From: Torreya grandis
Lineage: Eukaryota; Streptophyta; Pinopsida; Cupressales; Taxaceae
Direction: 5' to 3'
NCBI GenBank assembly: GCA_037957365.1
Contig: JARHVA010000460.1
Span: forward strand, 1,928,001 to 1,992,000
DNA: 64,000 nucleotides
Both the position numbers and the translations under genes were made by a program. Of this stretch, positions 33,998-44,995 are shown piece after piece. The notes under the pieces were generated by a model. The model searched no databases, had not been told where the DNA came from, and was given only the letters and a program-made list of their open reading frames with translations. The first letter of the stretch is position 1, and every line of letters starts with the position of its first letter.

Positions 33998-36900
33998 GAT
34001 CAATTTTGAGGCATCTATATTGAATTTTCATGGCTTCATGGATTAAAAACTTGATTATTTTGATGGCCTCAATCTAGCTATACCACTGTGTCGAAATCTT
34101 AAAAATATTTACAAAAAAAAAGTGTTCCACACTCCATTGTATGCCCAAAATATCATGATTTTTCAATTGCCTTCTTGAAGCAAGAAGAAAATCTTTCGCA
34201 TGATGGTCAAATGGATGTCAAATTTTTGGCCAACAATTTTTATTGACATCTTAGAGTCTTACACTCCCCTCCCAACTTTCGTCTTCTCTATCAATATAGT
34301 TACATTGCTCAACATAATTAATTGATGTTAGTATAAAAATAGTTTAGAGGTGTTTGTGTGCTTTGTAGATGACCCTGATCATTACATTAGAAAAAATGTC
34401 ACTAAAATAATAACTACAGGTGGAAATTTGTTATACTATAAATGATCTAAATATACAAGGATAGAAATTCAAACAAAGCAAAATTAAACACAAGTCAACA
34501 AAGAAGATTCATGAAGGTCATCTTGAGATATAACTTAAACACATTGGGTAAAATCCCCCCAAAAAAATGACACTTCTAATTACACTAACCATAATAAGCT
34601 CCAACTATAACATAAATGAGTGATGATGGTGTTTCTCAAAACCATATATCAATTTGCTAGACATCTCTCTTGTGGCTATTTGTTTATATCATAGTTACTA
34701 GGGGGTGTGAGAGTTCAGGGGTTGGTATGTGGATCGAGGCGCCATTCAAATCAAGGTACATAAATAACGAATAAGGGTACAATAATATAAATGTCTTCAT
34801 CAAAAAAATGTGACATAAAAAAGTGTGAGTACAGGAACATGTAGGCGGTCCTTGTCCATATATTGGAGTTTCCTAGTAACTATGGTTTATATAGAAATGC
34901 TAAAGAGAGTTGCTTAGGAAATCCAAAGTCATCTTTTACATTAAGAAACATTTCTCCCTAACATCTATCAGTTTCTCCTCATCATTTAAGAAACATTTCT
35001 CCCTAACATTTGTCAATCTCTCATCATTGTTTATTTCTTTCTTCCCGCAGAAATAATGCTTTGCAAAAGATCCATTGCGGATAGCATGTTTCTCGAATTC
35101 TGTTCCAGATGGTTGTGGATACCTCCCTAAAAGCCACATTGATCAAATATAAAAATAAGGCTTTGCGGAAGGGGAGAATCTTCACGTAAAAAAATCATAA
35201 TATGAATAATTAGATGGTTTCATCATTTAACTATTCTGTAGTTTTGTAATTATCATACAATTTTGTAGCTATGGGATATCGTGCTAAAAGAATATTGGGA
35301 ATGTGGCCAAGATTGTGAACCATCTGAGGCATAAAATCAACGGAAGAATCCAAACAAGCAATTCGAGGGAAAGACGCAACAACTACTTTTCCCATCAGAG
35401 AGCATAGACCCCTGAATCCCATTTCAACATTTTCAGATTATCCTGACGTTAGATTTGATGTTGGACCAGATATTGCTTCAAATTCTCTTCCCTGTATATC
35501 TCTGTTGCAACAATAGAACAGATTATTGATTTGCGAAAATAACGTTCCCCAAATTTCCAATCCAACCAGCTCATTTTTCTGTTTACAGGTAATTTGGATG
35601 CCATAACAGACTTCTAAGGATTATGCTTCTTGCTTGAGGATTGGACATAAGGGGTCTCCCCAAAGCTACGGTACATCACTCTGAACATTTGCAGAAACGA
35701 TCTTGTATTATCATTAAAGTCACCTGTCACCATCATCATCATATGACAAAAAGTACAGCTACGGTACGTTTAGAACAGGGTACAATATAATGAATACATG
35801 TACAGCTATATTGCATTTAAATAAATTCATCAAGAGAGGGTACCAGGAAACATGGGGATACGGGCCAGAAACAGGGGCATAATTTTCAAACAGGGTAAAG
35901 TTATATTACATTTAAAATAGTCACCAAGAGATGCAGGTACATGCACAGGAACATATTCTTGTCTCTGAACCCAAATATCTTTGCTGGCTATGGATTTGAG
36001 CGTGTACTATACTCAGTATTTCCAGTAATGGTTTCTAATGGCAGATCACACAATGTTAAGTTCTCATAAAGAACATAATCAATCCATGGAAGCATGCAAT
36101 GAACTGAGGTCGAAACTGTATCTCACACATTCTATCCATTTATTGGATATTGGTTGTTGCTATTATCCACCGGGTAAGACGCAACTGCTTTGGAGTGAGG
36201 TCAGACTGCTGGGGTGTAACAATAAGACAACATATAAGCGAAGCAGAAAAAACTTCTCTTCTCGACAGAAAGGGGTGTCCCATAGACCAAGTCATTGTGC
36301 GGCTAAGCAGGCAAGGACCTGAACAAAATTCTCATTTAGATTTACCATGAATGATTGTTTTTAGGTTAGCACACAGACCAGTCTGACAATTTTTTCATGA
36401 CTGCCAGTTTAAATTGATTGCAGCCTAAGGGCAGAGTTGCCATTTCAACTACGGGATGGTCTGTGTATGTTTTGGACAATTTCAAGTCATCTAGCACTCC
36501 ATTAACATTCAAACCCATCAATAATGAATTAATTCATTAGCCTATCCATCCTTCATATGACAGCCAGTAAACATCCCAGCCCTCTGTACGCACATCAAGA
36601 ACGTGCATCTGGATGAAATGTGGATGAAATAGAGTCGCTCGCTTTAAATCACTGAAATTTTGCTCCATTTAGGTAAGAATTAGTACGAGCACAGACCAAG
36701 AATGCATCATCAACAAAATTCCCTCCTTTAAACCTTAAGGATTCATGTGAGCTTCTAGGCCTGGTAATATTCTATGAGGAATCATTGTTCTCATTTACAA
36801 ACACAAGTTAATGCAAAAATACAATCTATTGTGAAACAGAGACTGTACATTTGCAAAATGATTCATTCCATATGGTTGAATCCTTAACAAAAGTTGAAAT

Positions 36901-37200
36901 TATATACTCCATCAAAGGGGCAGATTCTCTGAAATCTTGCCTCATATTTATATATCTCCAGTGCCAACTGCCCCATGTACAGCCTTATCTTGAACACTTT
37001 CCTACCAAAATGTAGTTTATAATTATGATCAACAATACAGCTTATAGCATCTGCTATATTTGTATCTGCATCTATTGCAGGCAAATTAAATATTATAATC
37101 TAAAGATTCTCATAATCCACAGGTAACAAAAGCTGAATATTCCTACTATTAGTTCACCCAACTAGAACGACAAAAACCACACAGACAACACTAACCACCA
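33998..37200. other. Intergenic stretch without recognised gene
   Basis: Mixed composition, AT-rich to about 34900 and more balanced after 35000. It contains a partial tandem duplication of about 43 bp at 34941-35027. Short open frames (for example 35231-35422 minus and 36038-36322 plus) have no known motif. Part of the more balanced DNA could be the 3' end of the F-box transcript or a decayed gene fragment; neither can be shown from sequence alone. Confidence 0.5.
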
Positions 37201-37630
37201 TAACTATAATTCAATCCCTTCCCCTCATCAAAAATGCCCACTCATTAGATTTGGCAAATTATCTTGAAAGCTTCCTGCCCGTTGCTGAGGAATGCAGCAG
37301 CCAATGGATACGTCATGAAAAGAATTATCAACCTTGCATATTTGGTGGATGGTGCAAGGTGAACTGCAAGTTTTCTAAATAAATAATACCATTTCTTAGA
37401 CCATGTAGCAGAAATTGCAACTGGAGAGATTCCCTTGAAATTGTCCCTTCTATCCTTCTGAATGTGATCCAAAATATCAGGAAGGAGAAAGAGTTGGAGG
37501 ACCATAAATTCCTGGTGCATCTCTGCCAAAATCCCAAGAAATGGGGGAAAATAAAACACGTTTGATGCATCAGATAAATACAATCAATCTAGCCAAAAAT
37601 AAAAAACCATTGTCAAACTCGCTGGGTGGA
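37201..37630 (-). other. Probable 3' untranslated region of the HWS-like gene
   Basis: Directly downstream of the TGA stop. An open frame of 112 codons here (37583-37245) has no recognised domain and is treated as chance. No AATAAA on the minus strand was noticed close to the stop, so the transcript end is unknown. Confidence 0.4.
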
Positions 37631-38893
37631 TCAACTAGAGGCCTTAATTTCAAGCCTTGGCTCAAAGCAAAATCCGGTGAAGAGTTGAAGAGGAAACTTT
37701 TTGGTAACAGGGCATTTCTGAGACCATCGCCAAGTCTTCTGATTGATATCAAAAACAAGCAGTGCGGGAGCTCCATAGCTCTGAATGTATATAAGGTCAC
37801 CAGTACCGCTGCTGGAGAAAACATCATCGAATTCTCCAAATCCTTGGAAGAATCTATGAGGCATCCGCGAGATTTCTCGCCATTCAACCTTATGAAGCTC
37901 CCAAATGCCAATTCCTTTTATTATATCAGCCCTATCAACCTTACCAATACCACCTACCATCACTAACCGCTCCTTGAGATTCATCAGACGGCCACAGGTA
38001 AGAGAACAAGGCATGGAGATTGGCAAAACTTGCAACAAGGCATTGGTAATATCATAAATTATCAGTCCATGTCTATTTTCTGAGTTACCCACCATGGCAG
38101 TGGAATAAATTAAGCAATACAAAATTCCATTGCAAATCACAGCCACTTCACCACCTCTCCATCCTTGCAATACCTGACTAACAGAACTATTCCATGCATT
38201 GTTTGATGAGTCATAGACATCAATTGAGAGCTTCCACTGCAAGTAGTCATCGGGCACTTGCTTGGAGCTTGCCACAACAACAGTGTATGAATTAGTATGC
38301 TTGTTTACTGTAATGGCCACAGCACTATAGTCTGAAACTCTCAACTCCAGAGGTCGAGGCAGCCTCCTACAGTCCTTGGTGATGGGATTACAGACATAGA
38401 CGTGATTACTATTGGTGTTGTCCATGAAACAAACCAACCCAAATGATGATGAAACAAACCAACCTGATGTACATATGCAAGCAAGACTAAAATTGTACCA
38501 TTTCTTCAAAACAGGATCAAATGTAAACCCAGAGGGATCTTTTGAGTTTGTAAACATGAAGTACCAGGGCTTCTGTGCAGGCATTTTGGAGTACTGCCAT
38601 AGGAACTTCTCTGAAAGTATGATGGATCTCCATCTCTTGCAAACTGTTCCTGCTCGGAAAACACTTGCAATGGGCAAAAATGCATGAATTCTTTCTAAAA
38701 GATGGTCTGGAAGAAGAGAATCAACGCTCAACACAGGCTCCTCCTCACTACATTCTTCACTGTCCAAATGGATTTCAGAATCCAAAAAATCATAGACATG
38801 CTCCGGTCTTAGATCTCTATGTCTTACCTGCACGTCTCTTCCTATTTCTTTCAACCGTGTGGTGAAACTTACCCATGATGTGGTCCCCTCCAT
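37631..38893 (-). CDS. HWS: F-box protein, HAWAIIAN SKIRT (HWS)-like
   Basis: A single-exon coding region of 420 codons. An acidic N-terminal part (residues 30-55) precedes the F-box (about 57-97, with LLPDHLLERIHAFLPIASV and CKRWRSI). A beta-propeller, F-box-associated region of the kelch type fills the rest. The C-terminal third is nearly the same as I recall for Arabidopsis At3g61590: SLTCGRLMNL, VGGIGK, FFQGFGEF, YIQSYG.PALL, and a WRWSQKCPVTKKFPLQLFTG block at 388-407. The Arabidopsis protein is slightly shorter (about 411). The F-box binds SKP1-type adaptors, making this the substrate-choosing part of an SCF ubiquitin ligase. HWS limits organ fusion, controls floral organ shedding and affects microRNA action in Arabidopsis. 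The ATG chosen is the first in the frame and the inferred spliced leader has no AUG except near its 5' end. The frame is intact. The symbol is by homology. Confidence 0.93.
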   Translation of the reverse strand: MEGTTSWVSFTTRLKEIGRDVQVRHRDLRPEHVYDFLDSEIHLDSEECSEEEPVLSVDSLLPDHLLERIHAFLPIASVFRAGTVCKRWRSIILSEKFLWQYSKMPAQKPWYFMFTNSKDPSGFTFDPVLKKWYNFSLACICTSGWFVSSSFGLVCFMDNTNSNHVYVCNPITKDCRRLPRPLELRVSDYSAVAITVNKHTNSYTVVVASSKQVPDDYLQWKLSIDVYDSSNNAWNSSVSQVLQGWRGGEVAVICNGILYCLIYSTAMVGNSENRHGLIIYDITNALLQVLPISMPCSLTCGRLMNLKERLVMVGGIGKVDRADIIKGIGIWELHKVEWREISRMPHRFFQGFGEFDDVFSSSGTGDLIYIQSYGAPALLVFDINQKTWRWSQKCPVTKKFPLQLFTGFCFEPRLEIKASS

Positions 38894-40047
38894 TGTTACT
38901 GGTCCCTCAAACCTTCAAAACCTAAGAAGAAAGACTCAAAAGATATGTAACAAAGCCCTAGAAACCCTTAAAAAACTACAAAACACATAACAAAACACAC
39001 GAGACCTCAAGCTTTTTGATGTTAAAGTTTGGGGCTATAGATTTTGGATATACCTTTGTGTTATTCTTAAAGCAAAACCATGTTGAAAAGAACAGAATTT
39101 GGCATCAAATAAGACCCTCAACCCTTCAAAACCTAAGGAAATGCCTAAATACATAAAACAAAACCCCTCAACCCCCCCTTCTAAAAATAATACAAACGAT
39201 GTTGAAAATTGCAGAATTTGGCATTAAATGAATAAGAAACATCTCCAGCAAACATGAAATGATCAAACCCCACATTCAACAAAAGCCATTTTGGACATGA
39301 ACTCAAGAAAACCAACCCTGTAAGAAAGCAAAACTCATACCAAAACCGCTCAAATTTGCATTTAAATCAAGGGTTCAAATTTTCTTGTAATGAACAGCCC
39401 ACATCAGAAAATGATTTAAATGGTCCAAATGCAAATCAGAGAAGCCAAAATTAACAGAATAACGATCTTTTCAAGCCTTATAAATGCCTTAAATTTCAAA
39501 AAGCAAACACACCCCACATCAAAACTGCTACAACCGTCACCCAAACTTACGTAGATAAAAAATGCCAGACACTCTATGTTTCCTCCTTCCAAATTCCCAC
39601 CGATTCTATAAACCCTCGATCACTGTTCCTGCAGACAAAAAATGAAAAACAAAGAAAACCCTCGTTACAGAAGCCTCACAAGATCAAACAAGTGTCTAAA
39701 TATCAATACATAATAAACACCAAAAAAAAAAACTTCCAAAGCATCGATTGATTTTTTTATTTCTTTTTTGTTTAAAAAAAAACTGCAGAGAGATCCAAAA
39801 CATGGCGCAAAATCACCAAACAAATAAAGCACAAAAGCACAAAATTGCAGTAATTTTACAGAGAAATCATACCCACTTCAAGATACAATGAATCGCCTGC
39901 AAATTCACCAATGGCGGATTCGGGTCCGAAATTTATCTCTTTCGAGGATTCGAACCCTGGACCTGGGAAATAAATAACGGAATTTTATTGAAGAGGGCTA
40001 AAAACAAAGAAGAAAAATGGTTTTGTAGACATGTGGTTTGGCAGGGC
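38894..40047 (-). other. Inferred 5' leader of the HWS-like gene with two introns
   Basis: On the minus strand a donor GTATGA at 39872 pairs with an acceptor TTTTTGTCTGCAG ending at 39629 (intron of 244 bp). A second donor GTAAGT at 39550 pairs with a pyrimidine-rich acceptor TCTTTCTTCTTAG ending at 38922 (intron of 629 bp). This leaves leader exons of about 40047-39873, 39628-39551 and 38921-38894. The exons have no upstream ATG apart from one at about 40031, while the introns contain ATGs. The structure is predicted from splice motifs only; a transcript would be needed to confirm it. Confidence 0.6.
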
Positions 40048-40070
40048 GGTTTTAACGAGGGTGGTTTTAA

Positions 40071-40079
40071 TTTTTTATA
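40071..40079 (-). promoter_or_regulatory. TATA-box candidate for the HWS-like gene
   Basis: Minus-strand TATAAAAAA about 30 bp before the inferred leader start and about 1.2 kb before the ATG in genomic distance. Strong TATA composition, but the surrounding DNA is AT-rich, so chance is possible. Confidence 0.45.
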
Positions 40080-40850
40080 ATTTCTCTTTGCACTTTTTCT
40101 TTTTCCTTTTTCATTTTAATTGTTTTTTTCACATTGATGGTGACATAAAATGTTAGGTGTGGTGCAAGTTTTTTTTGCCCCTTTTAATATCTAGGGTTTT
40201 CATTGTATCAAAAGCTTTCTTGATGATGGCATTGGATTGGCAGGTGTAATAATATTAAATAAGGTTTAATTTTGATTATATTTTTATTAGAGACCTATTC
40301 TTAGAAAATAGGTGGTCTAGATGTCTCCTTGAATACTTTTTAGCATATGGTGCACATTTGGATATGGAATTTTGGAAGATGTGATCTACACCAATGGTTG
40401 ATGAAAGGAGGGCATGGGTGATGTGTTGGAAGCATAGGTACCACTTTTATTATTTGGTGTGTCTGGGATTGAAGTATGGGGTTGATGAAAGGAGGTTGAG
40501 AAGGTTGATTTTGGTGTATGAATAATCTATTTTTTTCTGTGGTATTAAGGATTGAGAATTTTTTTATTTTTTCAAATTTAATGAGGTTTTGAAGTTGGTG
40601 TCGTCTTTTTTATATATCTTTATACCTTGTTAGATAGTGTAACAATCTTTTCTTTATCATTATCAATTTCAGTTGAAAGCATAGGCACCACTTTCACTAT
40701 ATGGTGTGTATTTGGATATTATCATGTGTACATTTGGATATAAAATATGGGATTGAATATAATCTAAGGGTTGATGAAAGGAGGTTGAGATGATGTTGGA
40801 TAAATATTCAATTTGGATGTATGAATAAATGGTTTTATTTAGTTTAATAG
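40080..40850. other. AT-rich DNA with decayed internal repeats
   Basis: No gene. Stretches at about 40335-40535 and 40675-40840 share words such as GGTGCACATTTGGATAT, GTTGATGAAAGGAGG and GTATGAATAA in the same order, so they look like an old tandem duplication. Confidence 0.5.
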
Positions 40851-40854
40851 TAAG

Positions 40855-41172
40855 GATTATGGGTATCTATTACATCAGATTTGTTTGGGGCTCATTTTGA
40901 TCTTGTCTTTAAATATTTTTGAATATTTATACATTGGTACATGACATAAAAACCCCTTACCATCATCAACACTAATTAAACCACAACCCTGTGGATATAT
41001 ATATATATCATATACATATATATATATAAGATTAGGAGTATATTTTATGTTAAATTTGTTTGGGGTTCATGTTTGACCTTATCTTTTTTAATTATTTTTT
41101 AATATTTATACATTAGTAGATGACGTAAAAATCCCCTATTATCATCAACATCAATTAAACTACAATCCGTTC

Positions 41173-41216
<44 letters not shown>
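40855..41216. repeat. Two tandem units of about 180 bp, each ending in an AT microsatellite
   Basis: 40855-41035 and 41040-41216 share TTTGTTTGGGG, AATATTTATACATT, CCATCATCAACA or TTATCATCAACA, and CAATTAAAC-like words in the same order. Each finishes in TA dinucleotides; the second run (41176-41216) is an uninterrupted (AT)n of about 40 bp. Confidence 0.75.
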
Positions 41217-41218
<2 letters not shown>

Positions 41219-44200
41219 ACTTAAAAGATTAAACGTGGTTTAAAAATTTCGATTAAAAACATTGCATATTAATTTTAAAAAAATTAAAAATTATCACATA
41301 AAATATAGATTGAAAAGAATCACATCTTATGTTATATCGAGCTAAAACTTTGAGAAATCATATTGTGAAGTATAATTTAGGAACCTAGATAAATCATATT
41401 GTGACGTACAATTTAGGAACAAACATAACAAGTCCCTAAATTAAAAGAGAGTAATTTTTGGAAAAAAATGTGAATACAGTGAGGAGATTAATGTTTTGGA
41501 CCACACTCTGTAGTCTATCTCAAAATTATTAAATATTATAAAATTATTGTCCACATGGCACATAAGTAATCAAATATTAATGCAATACTAAACATTAGCG
41601 AGTAATTTTGCTTATGGTTCCTTACTTATCAATTCAACGTAGTGGGCAATTTTTGAAATTTGTTAAATGGACGATGCAATTTACATAAAGTATGATTTAA
41701 TGTATTGATGATGATGAATTTCAATATCTTTTGGACTAAATTAATTTGTAGGACCCCACAAAGTGGGTAGAAAATGTAATTTATTTTTCAATCTTCTTGA
41801 CAAATGGGAATTTGTAGTAGTTATTTTTTATGTCAACTTTTGCAATATTTGAAATCTTCCCAACTAAATTGTCGTAGCAATCTTTAGACCCTTCCCACTT
41901 GGACTCTCAAAAAAAAAAAGCAACAAATTAGAAATATATCAAGATAAAATATTTAAATTTAAAAGGAAATAAAATTGATAGGTAAATAATTTGTAATATC
42001 TTAATTTACAAATTGTATAATCAATAACTATATTTATTTGTATAAATCATTGATTTGATGGTCGTTTAAATTGAAAATTATGATTAATTACCTTTATTTA
42101 TAAATTTATGAACTAAGTTATGATGTCATATATCATCTTAAGCATGTAATGTAGAATTATATAGTGAGCATGTTAGAAGAAAATGTCGTTCATGCTTAAT
42201 TTCAATTGAGGTATATAATTTACTAGTTTTTTTTCCCAAGGTGTTTTCAAGAGTGTCTATATATGAGATTCGTTATGACGCTGATGTGAGTTAGTTCTAA
42301 GTGTTACAATTATAATTTTATTATTTATTTGGGTATGACCGATGTTAAGTTTGGGATTTATGATATGTGTATGATAAGATAACTTTCTTTTATCTTCCAT
42401 ATTTTCTCCATACCACATGAGAGGGTTATTTCATTATAAATGCTTCAAAATTTTAACTACTTATCAAATTCATTTTTTCCAACTTTTTTTAGACGTATAT
42501 GTGTTGTACTTGATTGTTGAATAATCATCAAAGTCTATATTGTTCTAATTTTGTCTAATTAAAGAGTTGTAAGTTAGATTTTTTTTTCTTTTTATCCCAA
42601 CATTAAAGTTGAACATCTTTATAATATTTTTCTAAATAATTAAAAAAAAAAATAGTCCTTTCCTTGTAGATTATTATAGAAATCACTTGAACAAATATTT
42701 TTTCTATTCTAATCAATGAAAAACCTTTAACAAAACATAATACTTTACCAATTCTAAAGTTTAGAACTTAAATATTAAAGAATATTCCTCTACATGTTCT
42801 CATGATATATTTCATTTATATCAATGTAATCATTCAAAACTCATTTTAAAAATGACAAATATGATAATATTTATATGTTCATTAAAATACCAATTATGGA
42901 TAGAAATAGTATTGATTTGACATATAATAATATTATTATCTTAATTTTATTCACTAAGAATTATAATTTCAATATTTATGGGTGAAAAGAACATTGATTT
43001 AACATATAACATTATTATTATCTTAATTTTTCATTTTAATATATAAAAATTATTATACAATCTACATTTATCTAATTTAAAATGATTATATTTATTATAT
43101 TTGATTATATTTATTGGAGAGAAAAAAATTAACATACATAATTTTATTAGTTAATTTTTTTTTTTTAAATACTAAAAAATATTTAAATATGACATGTCTT
43201 ATAAAAAAATGACATTTATTATACAATTTATATTATTTTGATAAATACATTCTAATCACTACACGACTTTTTAATCAACTACCATATAATCATTTATCAT
43301 TCTTTATTGCTAAATATTTATAAAATTTACTTATAACTAATACAAAGTTATTCTAGAATAATTAAATGTTGAGGCTTACATATCCATCACTTAACGAGTA
43401 TCCAATACCTTTGAATGTAGTTTATATATGTTCTAACGATAGTCTCAATCACTTCAAATATAGTTATTATTACGATGTTCAGTTTAATATATATATATAT
43501 AATTTTATTTACTATATTTCAAGTTAACATTGTCTCAATTTTTTTTAACATTCGAATGTAGTTTTGAATAAGTTGATAAACTATAAAAACTTGAAAATAT
43601 TTTGTAATTCATAGTATAGATTTCACCCCCAACAAATAATATTTTCACTCTAACTAATCATACTTAATTTTCAAGGAGTATTTATTATTGTGTTGAGTTT
43701 ACATTACAAACTTTTATATAAATTCAACTATAAACAATTTTCAATTCAAAAATAGAAATTAAGAAGAATTAACCACTATACAAACTTATATATTTCATGT
43801 TAGAAGAGAGTAGCTTAATAATGAATCATTCTAACATATTAAAAAGAGAGTTTAGATGTAAATCATAATTTATTTGTATAATGAAATTATAGTTAATCTA
43901 TATAACATAATATAATATTAGAGTAAAAATGAAATGTTTACATAAAGAACTTAGTTTTGTGGGAAGAATAATTTCAATTTTTTTAAATTGAAAGATAAGA
44001 CTTTTTAGTTTTGATGCACATAAACAATTAATGTTTTAATTTAATATTAAAAATTGAAGGACAACAATTTTAATTTTGAGAATGCTGAAAGGTTAATTTA
44101 TTATTGAAGTCGTTTGATTTACAAAAAATCATTAAAAATTAATTATTGTTGAGTACAAAGATTCAATACTATAAAAAATGAAACTGAATTGAAATCTCGA

Positions 44201-44985
44201 ATAAATTTATTAAAATAAATATATCTCAAACTTTAATATAAAATTGAATAAATCCAAATACCCAATACCAACAAATGCACAAAACCAAATCCATTAAAAA
44301 AAATCTTTAAAATATTCCTTTCATATAAATATTGGACGTTTTAAATATGCCCACTTTCACAATCAAGGAATAAGTCATGAGACACTTTGATTATACTAAT
44401 TCTGGTATGTTAAGAGTTAAGCACCAATAGTGGAGATACTTGCCACTCATCACATCTTTGTGGTAAATAATATAATCCTCGTATTATGGAGAATGGTGAC
44501 ATTCTCCATTTCATTGCATGATATGATAAGCCATAAAAGTGGCACTAAATAATGCTCATGATTTACTTTGCATTTGTCTCTTTCCCTCACCTTTGTTATG
44601 ATAAGTTGTTTTCAAGAGCTTGATATGTAAAAGTATTGGTGGCGACACCACTTATAGGTTAATTGAGTAAATGCAAATTATATGGGCCTAGGTGATTGAC
44701 TACCAAACAACAAAGTGATGTAGGTGAATTGATTTATTAAGATCTTGTTCACTGAGATATTTTTCTTTGTTGTGTTTTCTGTGTCCTCTACTTCCTCATA
44801 AAATTATAAAATGCTATTATTGCAATTAAAAAAATATATATATATATATTTTTTTTTTATTTAATGAATTTTTTTATAGAGTATTTTTCAATTTAAATGT
44901 TATGATTAGGTTAGTTGTATGTAGTCTCATATTTTGGGTATGTCACATTTAAAATTAAATGTGATAATTTATTCAAGTTTAATAG
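41217..44985. other. Gene-free, extremely AT-rich stretch
   Basis: No open frame of note on either strand over about 3.7 kb, and no recognisable transposon end. Poly(A) and poly(T) runs and short TA repeats (for example 43488-43501) are common. A perfect palindrome lies at its right end (44943-44964). Confidence 0.65.
44943..44964. repeat. Perfect AT-rich palindrome, member of a dispersed short repeat
   Basis: TCACATTTAA and TTAAATGTGA flank a central AA. Related copies (GCCATACTTAAAATTGGATG, CTACATTTAAAATTGGATG, CGCACTTAAAATTAAAC) occur at about 47107, 47440, 47584, 47943 and 48089. Confidence 0.75.
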
Positions 44986-44995
44986 CTAATATTTA

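Noticed and set aside
34739..34750. GGCGCCATT-like word that could be part of a primer-binding site
   Set aside because: No LTR end lies next to it.
37245..37583. A 112-codon open frame downstream of the HWS-like gene
   Set aside because: No recognisable domain and no separate promoter; it fits best as chance in the 3' untranslated region.
39930..39975. A GGTTCGAATCC-like stretch (minus strand), resembling a tRNA T-arm or B box
   Set aside because: No matching acceptor stem, anticodon arm or A box is seen upstream, and it lies in the inferred first leader exon of the HWS-like gene.
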